This document shows positions 7,750 through 20,100 of a stretch of DNA of 21,744 bases, piece after piece (within the stretch, counting starts at the first letter, position 1; each line of letters opens with the position of its first letter). The position numbers and the translations under genes are program-made. The notes under the pieces were generated by a model. That model was not told the DNA's origin. It was given only the letters and a program-made list of their open reading frames with translations, and ran no database searches. Origin of the DNA: a virus. The DNA is taken from positions 1 through 21,744 of the IMG/VR virus record IMGVR_UViG_3300025417_000103; one strand, given 5' to 3'.

Positions 7750-10700
7750 ATGGCAACAAGTTCAAGACAAAGTAATATATTTGGTATAAACGATTGGAAA
7801 ACATTATATCAAACATACAGTTCGGCTGATTTTCAAAGCTATGACTTTGAAAGCCTTCGCAAGAATTTTGTTGATTATTTACGCATAAACTACCCAGAAA
7901 CTTTTAATGATTACGTAGAAAGTAGTGAATATGTTGCATTGCTAGACATTATGGCTTTTATGGGCCAAGCATTAAGTTTCCGCGATGATTTAAACACACG
8001 TGAAAACTTTATTGATACTGCCGAACGTAGAGATAGTGTTATCAAACTTGCAAACTTAGTTGGTTATAACCCACAAAGAAACTTGGCAGGTCAAGGATTT
8101 TTAAAAGTAACAAGTATACAAACTACAGAACAAATCACAGACATTAATGGCATTAATTTAAGTAGTCTTGCAGTATTGTGGAATGATCCTGCTAATCCAA
8201 ATTGGCAAGATCAATTCAATACAATTATTAATGCTACATTAGTAAGCGCACAACGTGTTGGTAAACCGGGCAACAGTCAAACATTGCTTGGGGTAAAGAC
8301 AGACGAATACAGTATTCAAATTCCTACTAGTGCAACACCTACTTCTAGCTTTGGTGCTACTATAGATGGTGTAAGTATGAATTTTGAATGTGTTAGTATG
8401 ACAAGCGTTAATAGCAATTCATTGTATGAAAAACCACCAGTAAGTGATGGTACATTTAATATACTATATCGCAATGATAATTTAGGATTTGGTAGTAATA
8501 ATACCGGATTCTTTATGTATTTTAAACAAGGATCACTAAGTACATATCAATTTAATATAGCCGAACAGATTAGCAATCAAATAGTTGACATTAACATTCA
8601 AGGTATTAATAATACCGATACTTGGTTGTACGATGTGGATCCTACTAGTAATGCTTTGATCGCATGGAAACAAGTTGACAGTATATATGCACAACAAAAT
8701 TCTACTAATGCACAAATTTTTAGTGTAATTAGCAGATTCAATGATCAAGTTAGTTATGTGTTTGGTGATGGTACTTTTGGACAAATGCCAATTGGTAATT
8801 TTGTTGCATATATTCGTGCGGGTAATGCATTAACATATAATATAAATCCAAGTGATTTCAGTGGTATTGCTGTTAATATTAATTATTTAAGTAGAACAGG
8901 ACGATCAGAGACACTAACATTAACACTAGAATTGCCTTTACCGGTAACTAATGCACAAGCACGTGAGACATTGCAAAACATTAAAACACGTGCACCACAA
9001 CGCTATTATACACAAAATCGTATGGTTAACGGAGAAGATTATAATAACTTCCCATTCACTTTATACAGTAGTATTATTAAAAGCAAAGCACTTAATCGTG
9101 TAAGTGTTGGTATTAGTAGAAACTTTGATTTATTAGACCCAACTGCAAAATACAGTTCAACAAATGATTTTGCAGATGATGGTGGCCTATATATAAATGA
9201 AGATGTAGGCCATGTTAGTTTCAATCCAACTAACAGTAGTGAAATTGTCAAGTTTTTATCAGAGACATTAAGTGTAATATTAGACAGTCCTAAAGTATTG
9301 CAGTATTATGCTGCACATTATGTATGGATGCAACAATCAGCTACGATAGATGCTACAAATACATATTATTGGAATCAGAGTGGATTCAATTCAAATCAAA
9401 CAAATGGATACTTCTATAATAGTTATGGTCCTATACAAATAGGCGTTTATACTAGCGGTAACAGATCATACATTACAGAAGGTGCAATGTTACAATTTGT
9501 TGCACCTAGCGGATATTATTTTGACAGTAACAATCAATTAGTAGCGGGTATTGCTAATCCAAGTAATATTACTTCTATTTGGACTAGCGTTGGTAGTGTT
9601 ACAGGTGATGGCTCAAACAACAATGTTGGTAACTTAAGTAATGGCACAGGTCCAGTAGTGTTAACAAATATTGTACCTAATGGGTGTATTCTAGTTAATA
9701 TTATTCCAAGTTTTACCAACATATTACCTGTCGCAGTAACGCAAGAATGTATTACATTGATTAATCAAAATCAAAGTTTCTCATTGTTGTTTAATAATAC
9801 ATTGTTAGCTAATCAAAATCGTTGGACAATAAGCACATACAATGATACAAATTGGTTTGTAAATTTCTTAAGTTTGGGTGGCAATAGTTATACTGTTACA
9901 TATAGAAGCCTTAGCTATTATTTTGGTAGTGTAAATGAAGTTAGATTTACTTATGATGCTAACAAAATTGTATTTGATCCACTAAGTGGAAAAATAATGC
10001 AAGACCAAGTTAAGATATTACAAAGTAATACCAATCCACTAAGTAACTGGCCATTAGCAAAAGACACTACATTGTATGTGGTTGGTCAACCAGTAGAAAC
10101 TGATGGATACGTTGATGATTATGCAGTTGAAGTATCAACGTATGATCCTAATGTTCCGGGAGTGTTACGTGATCCTCATTTCTTCCAAGATATTACCGGG
10201 TATCAAACAGGTTCAACCAATTTACAGTTTTTCACGTTCTTCCAACAAATTACTGATGCAAACTTGTTAACAAGATATGTAATGTTACCAAGCAACAGCG
10301 TTGTTTTTAGCTATGGAACACAACAAGATATTAGTGTAGTTATGTATGAATACCCAATCAATACAATTTTCTACGCAGTATTTGAAAACAATTTTTATCA
10401 ATCACAATACGACACCACTACTAGTGCAAATATATATAATTTATATTTAATAACTGGGTATACTGCTATGACAGGTCGTCAAGGATTATATTTCCAATAT
10501 AAGCATATTAGTGATGAAACTACTAGAATTAACCCATCAAGTACAAATATTATTGACTTGTACCTTGTAACACAAAGCTATTACACATTATATCAAAATT
10601 GGATTAATGATACTACTGGTGTTGTAGCGGAACCTGACTTACCAACAATTGATGAATTAACTCAGGCATATAGTAATTTAGATAACTACAAGATGTTAAC

Positions 10701-11118
10701 TGATAACATTGTTATGAATAGTGTTCAATTTAAACCATTGTTTGGTAGTAAAGCAGCACCAAACTTACAAGCAACTATTAAAGTTATACCCAATCAAGGA
10801 ACCACTGCAAGCAATAGTGAAATTATTAGTAGCGTTTTATCTGAAATGAATAATTATTTTAGTATTGATAATTGGGGATTTGGTGACACGTTCTATTTTA
10901 GTGAACTTGCAGCATACTTACATAACAAATTAGGAGACTATATCAATAGTGTGATATTAGTTCCTAACGATCCTAATTTAACATTTGGTGATTTATATGA
11001 AATAAAGTGCTCACCTTATGAGATTTTTGTAAATGCAGCACAAGCAAGTAACATTGTAATTATTTCAGCATTGACCCCGGCGCAATTGCAAACAAGCGCA
11101 AGTACTAGTTCAAGTTAA
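7750..11118 (+). CDS. 6: Baseplate wedge subunit gp6
   Basis: A 1,122-residue protein, against about 660 in T4 gp6. The N-terminus carries the gp6 core: SYDFESLRKNFVDYLRINYP, EYVALLDIMAFMGQALSFR, DDLNTRENFIDTAERRDSVI and KLANLVGYNPQRN. A second family signature lies near residues 415-470: APQRYYTQNRMVNGEDYNNF, SSIIKSKALNRVSVGISRNF and LLDPTAKYSS. The C-terminal part (from about residue 990: LTDNIVMNSVQFKPLFGSK to GDLYEIKCSPYEIF) is also baseplate-J/gp6 like. The extra length is Asn/Thr/Tyr-rich beta sequence in the middle (about 530-980). gp6 dimers form the continuous inner ring of the baseplate and change shape on sheath contraction. The ribosome site is weak (AAGAGA, 7738-7743). The identification is secure; what the middle insert does is unknown. 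Confidence 0.92.
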   Translation: MATSSRQSNIFGINDWKTLYQTYSSADFQSYDFESLRKNFVDYLRINYPETFNDYVESSEYVALLDIMAFMGQALSFRDDLNTRENFIDTAERRDSVIKLANLVGYNPQRNLAGQGFLKVTSIQTTEQITDINGINLSSLAVLWNDPANPNWQDQFNTIINATLVSAQRVGKPGNSQTLLGVKTDEYSIQIPTSATPTSSFGATIDGVSMNFECVSMTSVNSNSLYEKPPVSDGTFNILYRNDNLGFGSNNTGFFMYFKQGSLSTYQFNIAEQISNQIVDINIQGINNTDTWLYDVDPTSNALIAWKQVDSIYAQQNSTNAQIFSVISRFNDQVSYVFGDGTFGQMPIGNFVAYIRAGNALTYNINPSDFSGIAVNINYLSRTGRSETLTLTLELPLPVTNAQARETLQNIKTRAPQRYYTQNRMVNGEDYNNFPFTLYSSIIKSKALNRVSVGISRNFDLLDPTAKYSSTNDFADDGGLYINEDVGHVSFNPTNSSEIVKFLSETLSVILDSPKVLQYYAAHYVWMQQSATIDATNTYYWNQSGFNSNQTNGYFYNSYGPIQIGVYTSGNRSYITEGAMLQFVAPSGYYFDSNNQLVAGIANPSNITSIWTSVGSVTGDGSNNNVGNLSNGTGPVVLTNIVPNGCILVNIIPSFTNILPVAVTQECITLINQNQSFSLLFNNTLLANQNRWTISTYNDTNWFVNFLSLGGNSYTVTYRSLSYYFGSVNEVRFTYDANKIVFDPLSGKIMQDQVKILQSNTNPLSNWPLAKDTTLYVVGQPVETDGYVDDYAVEVSTYDPNVPGVLRDPHFFQDITGYQTGSTNLQFFTFFQQITDANLLTRYVMLPSNSVVFSYGTQQDISVVMYEYPINTIFYAVFENNFYQSQYDTTTSANIYNLYLITGYTAMTGRQGLYFQYKHISDETTRINPSSTNIIDLYLVTQSYYTLYQNWINDTTGVVAEPDLPTIDELTQAYSNLDNYKMLTDNIVMNSVQFKPLFGSKAAPNLQATIKVIPNQGTTASNSEIISSVLSEMNNYFSIDNWGFGDTFYFSELAAYLHNKLGDYINSVILVPNDPNLTFGDLYEIKCSPYEIFVNAAQASNIVIISALTPAQLQTSASTSSS

Positions 11119-11132
11119 CACAGGCATAAAGA

Positions 11133-14100
11133 ATGGCAACAATTATAAGAACCATTGATTTCTTACCAGAGATATTTCGCACCAACACCAATGATCAGTT
11201 TTTATCCGCAACATTGGATCAACTAATTCAACCACCGGACTTTAGAAAAGTTCAAGGTTATATTGGTAGTAAATTTGGTTATGGTGTAAAGAGCACAGAT
11301 CAATATGTACAAGAACCTACACTATCTAAAACACGTTATCAACTAGAACCTAGTGTGGTCAATCTTGATCCAATTACTGGCAAGCCAACCGATATGATTA
11401 CATATCCTGAAATGATTGATGCCATAACACTAGAAAGCGGGATAACACCTAATCATAATAACTTATTCAGTAATCAATTTTATAGTTGGGATAGTTTTGT
11501 TGATTTAGATAAATTAATTAACTTTGGTCAATACTACTGGGTTCCACAAACACCTGAAAGTGTAGAGATAACTACGTCAACTCAATTGTTAAATGCTAAT
11601 ATAGCAGTTATTTCAAATACAGATAACACATACAGTATTGACTTCAATGGTACTACATACTCTGTAGAAAATCCTACTCTTACCTTAGTAAGAGGTGGAA
11701 CATATACATTTAACGTAAACCAAAGTACACCTTTCTATATTCAAACATTACCTGGTGTTGATGGGGTAGATCCTGCAAGTACTAATATTAGTACAAGAAA
11801 TATTATAGGATTAGATTTTAATGGTGTATCTAATGGCACTATGACATTTACTGTGCCAGTTGCCGGCACTTCTGGTTACAATTATGCAAGTAGCATATCA
11901 GTTGATTTAGTATCAAATCTACCATTCAATGAGGTTAATGGAGCCCCGTTAAGTTTATTAAATGGTATTGATGGTGTTTCTAGTGTTGATGGAAAAACTG
12001 TAATATTTTATGGAAGTAAACCGGGCGAGATAGGAAGCATAGGTGATTATTTTGACGGTGATAGATTTGATAATCCTAATTCTAGTTTTTCAGGAAGTAT
12101 AGACCAACCATTGACAGGTACTATATTTAAAATAAAAATAGTTGGGTCTGATAATGATGCAGTAATTGAGTTAGAACCATATCAAGTTATACCTAATGAT
12201 ACATTGATCACAATCACTTATGGTGTACAATATATCAAAACAAATTTTGTAAAGAACAGTCATGGTGTATTATCTTTACTGCCAGCAGATACATCAACAT
12301 TGAATACATTATATTATCAGGATGGGTATAATGCTGATAAAGTAGGTAAGATAAAAATCATTGATAGTGTTGCTAGTTCTGTATTAGATGTTAATGATAT
12401 TTTATATAAAAGTAAGTATACAAGCCCTAACGGAATAAAATTTACTAATGGACTATTAGTTAAATTTACTGGTAATATAGTACCAGAAAAATATTTGAAT
12501 AATAACTACTACGTAGAAGGTGTTGGATCTAGCATACAGTTAATACCAGTTACCGAAATGATAACACCTGAGCCATTTACTAGCACAGTAAGTGAACCTT
12601 TTGATGGTGCTAACGATTCATTTGATCAAAACAGTTTTGGTAATACAATTAATTTACCAATAACTCCTGATTATCTTACAATCAATCGTTCTAGCATTGA
12701 TAGAAATGCATGGTCAAGAAGTAATCGTTGGTTTCATGTTGATGTATTAAACACTATTGTAGCAAACAATCTAACAAGTCCTATTGCTAGTGCTGCTTTA
12801 AAAAGTGGCTCTGCTAGAGCAAAAAGACCAATTATTGAATTCTATCCTAACCTAAAGTTAATATATAGTGGATTAAATGGTAAATTGCCAGTAGACTATA
12901 TTGACACTACAACAACTAACGCACTATCTATATTAGCCGGAAAAGACCCAAGTAGTTATCTTCCAGATGGAACTATAACAGGTAATGATACAGTAAATGC
13001 TGAACTTGTAAATTCATTTTTATTTGATGGCTGTAGAATTATATTTGCAGCTGAATCACCGGAAGCTAGAAGTAAAATTTATGTAGTTAACATTGCTACT
13101 ATTAATGGACAAAGACAACTGACTTTCAACGTTGCCGGAGACGGGTATGTAAATCCAGGTGATCAAGTTGTAATCACTAATGGCCAAACTAACAAAGGAT
13201 TCAGTTTTTATTATAACGGTAGTGATTGGATTAATGGTCAAACAAAAACTAGAGTAAATCAACCACCGTTATTTGATGTGTTTGATTCAAACAATATTAG
13301 TTTTAGTGATGGTAATTACTATCCGGGAACTAATTTTAATGGATGTACATTATTTCAATACTTACCTGGCACAGGAACTAAAGATCCTATTCTTAATTTT
13401 CCTATTCAATATAGTGGTGTAGGTAATTTGAATGATGTTAATTTTGTGTGTACGTTAAACACAGATACATTTAATTTTGTTAACAGTGGAACATCAGTAA
13501 CATTACCAGTAAGTGATGGATTTGTATTTAAATATACTGATCCTAATAATTACACTAGACAAATTGGATGGCAAACTGCTGTTGGTAAAAGTTTTCAATA
13601 TCAAATTTTTAGATATGAGTATACTGGTGCTGCTGGTTTACCAATAGTTAGCTTTACCATTGATATACCAATGAAAGATGGCACCACAACACCATGGCCT
13701 ACTAGTGTTGTGTATATAAACAATAACAGAATTGCTAATACAGAGTACTATGTTACAGTTAGTAATGGATCAACTGTTGTTAATTTAACTACATCATTGA
13801 ACACAAATTCACTAATCACGATAATGATATATAGTGATGAAATAAGTAGTACTGGTTATTATGAGATACCTAGCAACTTAGAACAAAATCCATTCAATGA
13901 TGCAATCACTACTATAAATGCAGGTGATATCAGAGGTCACTATAAGAGTATTTGTAATAACGTATATAATTTTACAGGCGATCCGTTTGGTGCAAACAAT
14001 TACAGAGATTTAGGAAACGTTGTACCATACGGTACGAGAATTACACAAAACAGCGCAAGTTTAGTAACTGCAGCTGCATTCATTAGAAGACAAGAAACAA

Positions 14101-17100
14101 ATTTCTTTAACAGTATCAGCTATAATTCTATTGAGTATACTAAATTTAAAGCGTTACTATTAAACACGGTTTCTAATCAAGATTATACTCCTTATAACAA
14201 TGCACCTGACATGTTAGACGAAGTATTAGAAATCATAACTTCAACAAAAACTACATCAAGTCCGTTTTTCTGGAGTGATATGATTCCTAGTAAAACACCG
14301 ACTTATGTTAATGCATATACGTTTAAGATAGGAATATCAAATACTGTATATCCATTACAAAGAGTATATGATTTTAAAAATGCAAATTATTATAGCGTTT
14401 TGTTATATGTTCAATATACAAATAATGGTATAGTTCAATATAAACAACTGATAAAAGATATTGATTATTTTGTTAATGCAGATAATCCATACGTGTTACT
14501 AGCCACACAATTGAATGATGGTGATATTGTTGTAGTTAAAGAGTATACACAAACTTATGGAAGTTATATTCCAAGTACTCCCACTAAAGTAGGATTCTAT
14601 TCTGCGTATGTACCAGAAGTTGTATTAGACCAAACTTACTTACAACCTACTCAGTTTATCAGGGGGCACGATGGAAGTCTTAGTAAGTTATACGGAGATT
14701 ATGATCCATTAACTAATTTCTTTAGTGATCCTAGAGATAGTTTATTATTTGAATTTGAAAATAGAGTCTTTAATAATCTTAAAATAGCTAATAGAATTCC
14801 TGTAGATTATTATGATGTTTTCCCCGGGCAGTTCAGAACTACAGGATATAAACAGTCAGACTTATTTAAATTATATAACGTAGGTGTTTTAAATTGGGTG
14901 GGATTAAATCGTATTGATATTGCTACTCAGTACTATGACCAAACTAACGAATATACATGGAACTATCTTGGATCAAAAAACAAACTAACAAATACTAACT
15001 TCAATCAAGGTAGTTGGAGAGGTATATATCTTTGGTTGTATGATACTGCAACGCCCCACGACACACCATGGGAAATGTTAGGCTTTACTATTGAACCTAG
15101 TTGGTGGATAGATAGATATGGTCCTGCACCATATACAAGTAATAATACATTATTATGGACTGATTTAAGTAATGGTTATATCTATAATAATGGACAACCT
15201 TATGTTGACAGTAGATTTGCTAGACCAAGATTATTAGATATTTTACCAGTAGATAGTAATGGTAATCTATTAAGCCCATTTGAAACAGTTGTTGGTAACT
15301 ACAACGCAAAAACATTTAACACAAATTGGGTAGTAGGAGATATGGGTCCTGCTGAATATAGTTATCGTAAAAGTAGTACATGGCCATTTGATTTAATGCG
15401 AATATATGCATTAACAAGACCTAGTGACTTTTTTACATTGGGGCTAGACTTAGATGTATATCAATACTATAGCGAATTCAATCAATACTTAGTATATGGT
15501 AGATTAAGAACTCCACCAAATCTTAAAAATACACAGTTCTATGGTCATGATGCAAACAATGCATCACATAGTTATATCAATTGGATAGTTGACTATCTAA
15601 ATCAGTATGGAGTAAATGGTACTACTATAATTGAAACTTTGTTTGAAAACTTAGATGTAAGATTAACTTATAGAGTCAGTGGTTATAGTGATCAAAATAA
15701 ACTAAACTTTATTATTGAAAAGGGATCACCTAATAGCACAAATACTTCATTAATGATTCCTAGTGAAAACGTTAATGTTATCTTACACTCAAATGAACCT
15801 AATGATAGTATAGTATACAGTTCAGTAATTGTTCAAAAAACAAGTACTGGATTCAAAATATTTGGAAATAGTCAGAATAAAACATATTTTGTAAGTTACA
15901 ATCCTTTCGCTAATGGAAAAGTAACACCTATCACGGTAATAGACTTAACAGTAAATGCCCCTATACAATTTAGTGATCAAATTAATTATACTGCCTATGG
16001 TACTGAACTATCACTAACTGATTTAGTTAATTTCTTATTAGGATATGGTAATTATTTAGAAACTCAGGGAATGATTTTTGATGACATACAAAATGGTACT
16101 CAATTAGATTGGTATCAAATGTGTGCTGAGTTGCTATACTGGGTTAGAACTGGATGGGAAGTAGGTAGTGTTATTAACTTAAACCCATGTGCTAATCAAA
16201 TTCATATAGTGACACCTAACGGAATCATACAACCTTTCACATACTTACAAGATAACTTTATTTTAAATCAAAATTTAGTACCTATCAAGTTAAGTGATAT
16301 GGCAATTTATAGACAAAGCAATACTTTTACTGCTAAAGTTTTGACTAACGGTGATGCTATCAGTTATTTTAAAGCAGATATTAGTGCTATAGAAAACGCA
16401 GTAATCTTTGATAATCAAACATTATTCAATGATGTAATATACAATTTGATTACAGGATTACGTCAACAACGTTTATATCTAAGAGGTAGTAAAACTAATC
16501 AATGGGATGGTACGCTTTATGCACCTGGATTTATAATTAATTCAGACAATGTGCAAGAATGGGCGCCCAATACAAAATACAACAAAGGTACTATCGTAAC
16601 ATATAAACGACAGTACTTTATGGCTAACCAAACGGTTATTGCACCTACAACTACATTTAACTACAATGATTGGCTATTAACTAATTATGGTAAAATAGAT
16701 AAAGGGATACTACCTAATCCTAGCACACGTGCAAGCGAAACTAATTTCTATTACGATACATACAGATCCACTATAGATACCGATGGAGAGTTATTACCAT
16801 TTAGTTTAATAGGATTTAGACCTAGAGATTATCTAGCACAAGCAGATTTAAACAATATATCTCAAGTAAACTTCTATCAAAACATGATTGAAGAAAAGGG
16901 TACATTAACTGCAGCTAATAATTTATTAAATGCAACAATTCAAAATAATGCAATGCAGTATGATATATACGAAAATTGGATGATATTGAATAGTAGTTAT
17001 GGTGGAGTATTGAATCGTAACTTTGTAGAATTTACATTAGACGAATCGTTATTAAACGGCAACCCCTCAATAATAGGATTGATTAATGGTAATAATATTG

Positions 17101-20100
17101 ACGAAGCCAATCAACAAGTACCATTAACTAAAATTGCTAATTATGGTAGAATGTTATCAGACACTAATTTACTACCAGTAGATACTAGCAGTATGGTTAA
17201 TAGTTTGCCGGACGCAGGCTATGTTAATTTAGATGATGTTACATTATATTCTTATACAGTTGAAAGATTAGACAATGCTAGTATCTATTCTGTGTATGCT
17301 AATGATTATATTTGGATAGCTGATAATCAAAGTACATGGAAGATATTTACTCCTGTAAGTTTGAGTTGCCATATAACATCAGTAGCTAACAATCTTAACA
17401 ATACGTGTGTACTTACAACGACTATTCCACATGGTTTAAGTCAATATGATGTAATTGGTATTGCACATTATGATTCACGTATTGATGGATTCTATACAGT
17501 CCAACAAATAGTTAGTAATACGTCTGTGTTGGTTAATTTAACCTTATCTAATTCAACTACTAATATATCTTTTAGTAATTTTGGATTGTTGTATAAACTT
17601 AATAATATGAGAGTAAGTGATCCTACAAAGATCAATTCACTACCATTATTATCAAACGAATTCACTTATACTAATGTATGGGTAGATAAAGCGAATACTA
17701 ACGATTGGGCACTATATCAAAAAGTTATTAATTATAATGATAGCAATTTTGATTTATTCAGTTTAAATAACGGTGCATTAGGTAGTTCAGTAGCTTATGT
17801 TCCTAAATTAGGTTATTATGTTTCTGACCCGATCAAAGGTAAAGTTTACAAATATATCAAAAGCGGTCAAGGATATATTCAAACAGATACTATAACGCAT
17901 GGTGTTGGGTTTGGTACACAAATGGCTCGCAATGATGAATTTTTAATCATCAGCGAACCAAATGATAGCCAAAGTAATTTGTACATTTATCGTATAGTTC
18001 AACTTCCTGAAGTAGAAGCATTAGTAGAAGAACAAATTATTCCAGTAGTGAATAAGTATGTTGGTACTAGTATGGCATTTAGTGGTGATGGTAACTACTT
18101 ATTTGTGGGCGCACCAAAGATTAATAGCGTAATGTATTTTAACAAACAAGTTGATTTTGCATACATTCCGTTTACAAGCACATTTACATTAACATCTACG
18201 GTACAAGTTACACATGGAAATTCGCAGATAATTATTAATTTAAATTCGTCAAGTGATACTTATTTTGAAAATGAAATTGGTAATGCTATTGGTCAAGTAA
18301 TATATATTAATAATGTTTCATATAGCATATCAGGTCAAGCCGGTAATCAAATTACTTTAAGTTCTAACTATACAGGTACTACCGGAACTAATGTCTCAGC
18401 GTACATTAAAGTTTACGAAAATGCACCTGTAAGTGCTTCAACTAATCCATTAGATAAATTCTTTAAAGTAAGAGGTAATGTAATACCTACATTTACCCCA
18501 GGTAAACGTACTGCGTTTGTGCAGTATAGTCAATATGGCAGTTCAGTATTGTATGGATTTGGTTATGATGCACAAGCAGGTTACAACTTAAATGGTTCAT
18601 ACGATCCAAACAGTGCAGTTTATCCACCAGCACCAGCATCCGGTGATCCTGCATTCAATCAAAAATATAGAAGCTATTATTTTGTTATAACAGGAAAAGT
18701 TGATTTATCATCTGTAGTATCAGTTACTATTTCAATAGATCCAACCGTTGACAAAGCAAACTACACAGTAAATTCTAGTAATAGTACATACGATAGTGTT
18801 ACAAATACAACAAAGATTTATATTTCTCAAGCTGAGTTTAATGGTATAATTTATGAAGAATTATTCTATACTTTAGACCATTATAATATATATAATTTAA
18901 CAATAGGTAAAGGATCAACTGCACCTATTTTAACACCAACATACATATTAGGTGTGGGTAACTATGTAACAGTTATTACTGCTGAATATGATAGTACCAC
19001 TGATACTAGTACAGTTCACACAGTTGAACGTATAGGATATAGCATAACACCAAGTACAATTTCAGCTATTAATGGTTCAAATACATACGCACAGGCTGTT
19101 AATAATCAGTTTAATATTCTTGGATTAATTTATATCAATAGTAGCGCAGAATTAAATCAACCTATACCTGGTTCAACGGTACCAAAGATTCAAACTCAAG
19201 GTTCTGATAACTTTGGTGCAAGTATTGCAGTTAACCATGATGCAACTAAAATATTCATTGGATCTCCAACATACCATGTACAATTAAGTAGTGATCCTGA
19301 AGTACCACCCGTACCAAATGTAGGTGTTGTATGGGTATACGACAGATTAGTTGAAACTTGGCAAGTTCAATATACTCCCCAAAATTTTGAGATATATGCA
19401 GTAGTTACGCCGTGGATGCCTACAAGCAATATGATATTAACTATCAACGGACAGCCAATTAGCCCCACAAAATATAAAACATTTTTATACACTACAATTA
19501 TTGGTCCACGTGTTAAAGCAGGTGACGTTATCACTATAAGTGATACTATACTTGTATTGAGTGACCAGTTAACAAGCTACCAAGACATTAATGGTGTAAT
19601 ACCAAATCAACAATTTGGTACAAGCATTAGTTGCAACAGTACTGGAAGTGAAGTTATAATTGGATCTCCTTATGATTTGGGTGTACAGGGACAACAAGGT
19701 GCTGTGTATCGTTTTACCAACGAAGGTAAACGCTTTGGATTTGTTACTGCATTAATTGCAGCAAATAATCAATTGGGTGCAACTGATATATTCATTAATG
19801 GCTATAACGTAATGATACCTACTGGCGATGCATTTGCAATGGCAGAGGCTATTAATCTTGCACAGATTAATAATGTATTTGCATATACTACACAGGATGA
19901 TAACGGAAGTGATCCTAGATTAGTTATCAGATTGATTAATACTGATTTAGGTCCCGCTAACAACAAACTTAACATAACAGTATTGAATGGTAATTATTTC
20001 TATGAAATGGGAATAGCACCATATACTATAACACAAGTTATAAGAGAACCCCACCCGCAAAATAATAGTCAGTTTGGATATAATATTAAGTTTAACGAAC

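Noticed and set aside
8836-8850. TATAAATC and similar late-promoter-like boxes inside genes (also near 9189, 13912 and 20682)
   Set aside because: They are within coding sequence, not before a gene start, and are expected by chance at this base composition.
17910-18060. Calcium-binding DxDxDG loops in the FG-GAP-like repeats
   Set aside because: The repeats keep the FG and G-x-P parts, but the acidic loop is absent or degenerate (for example SGDGN only), so calcium binding is not claimed.
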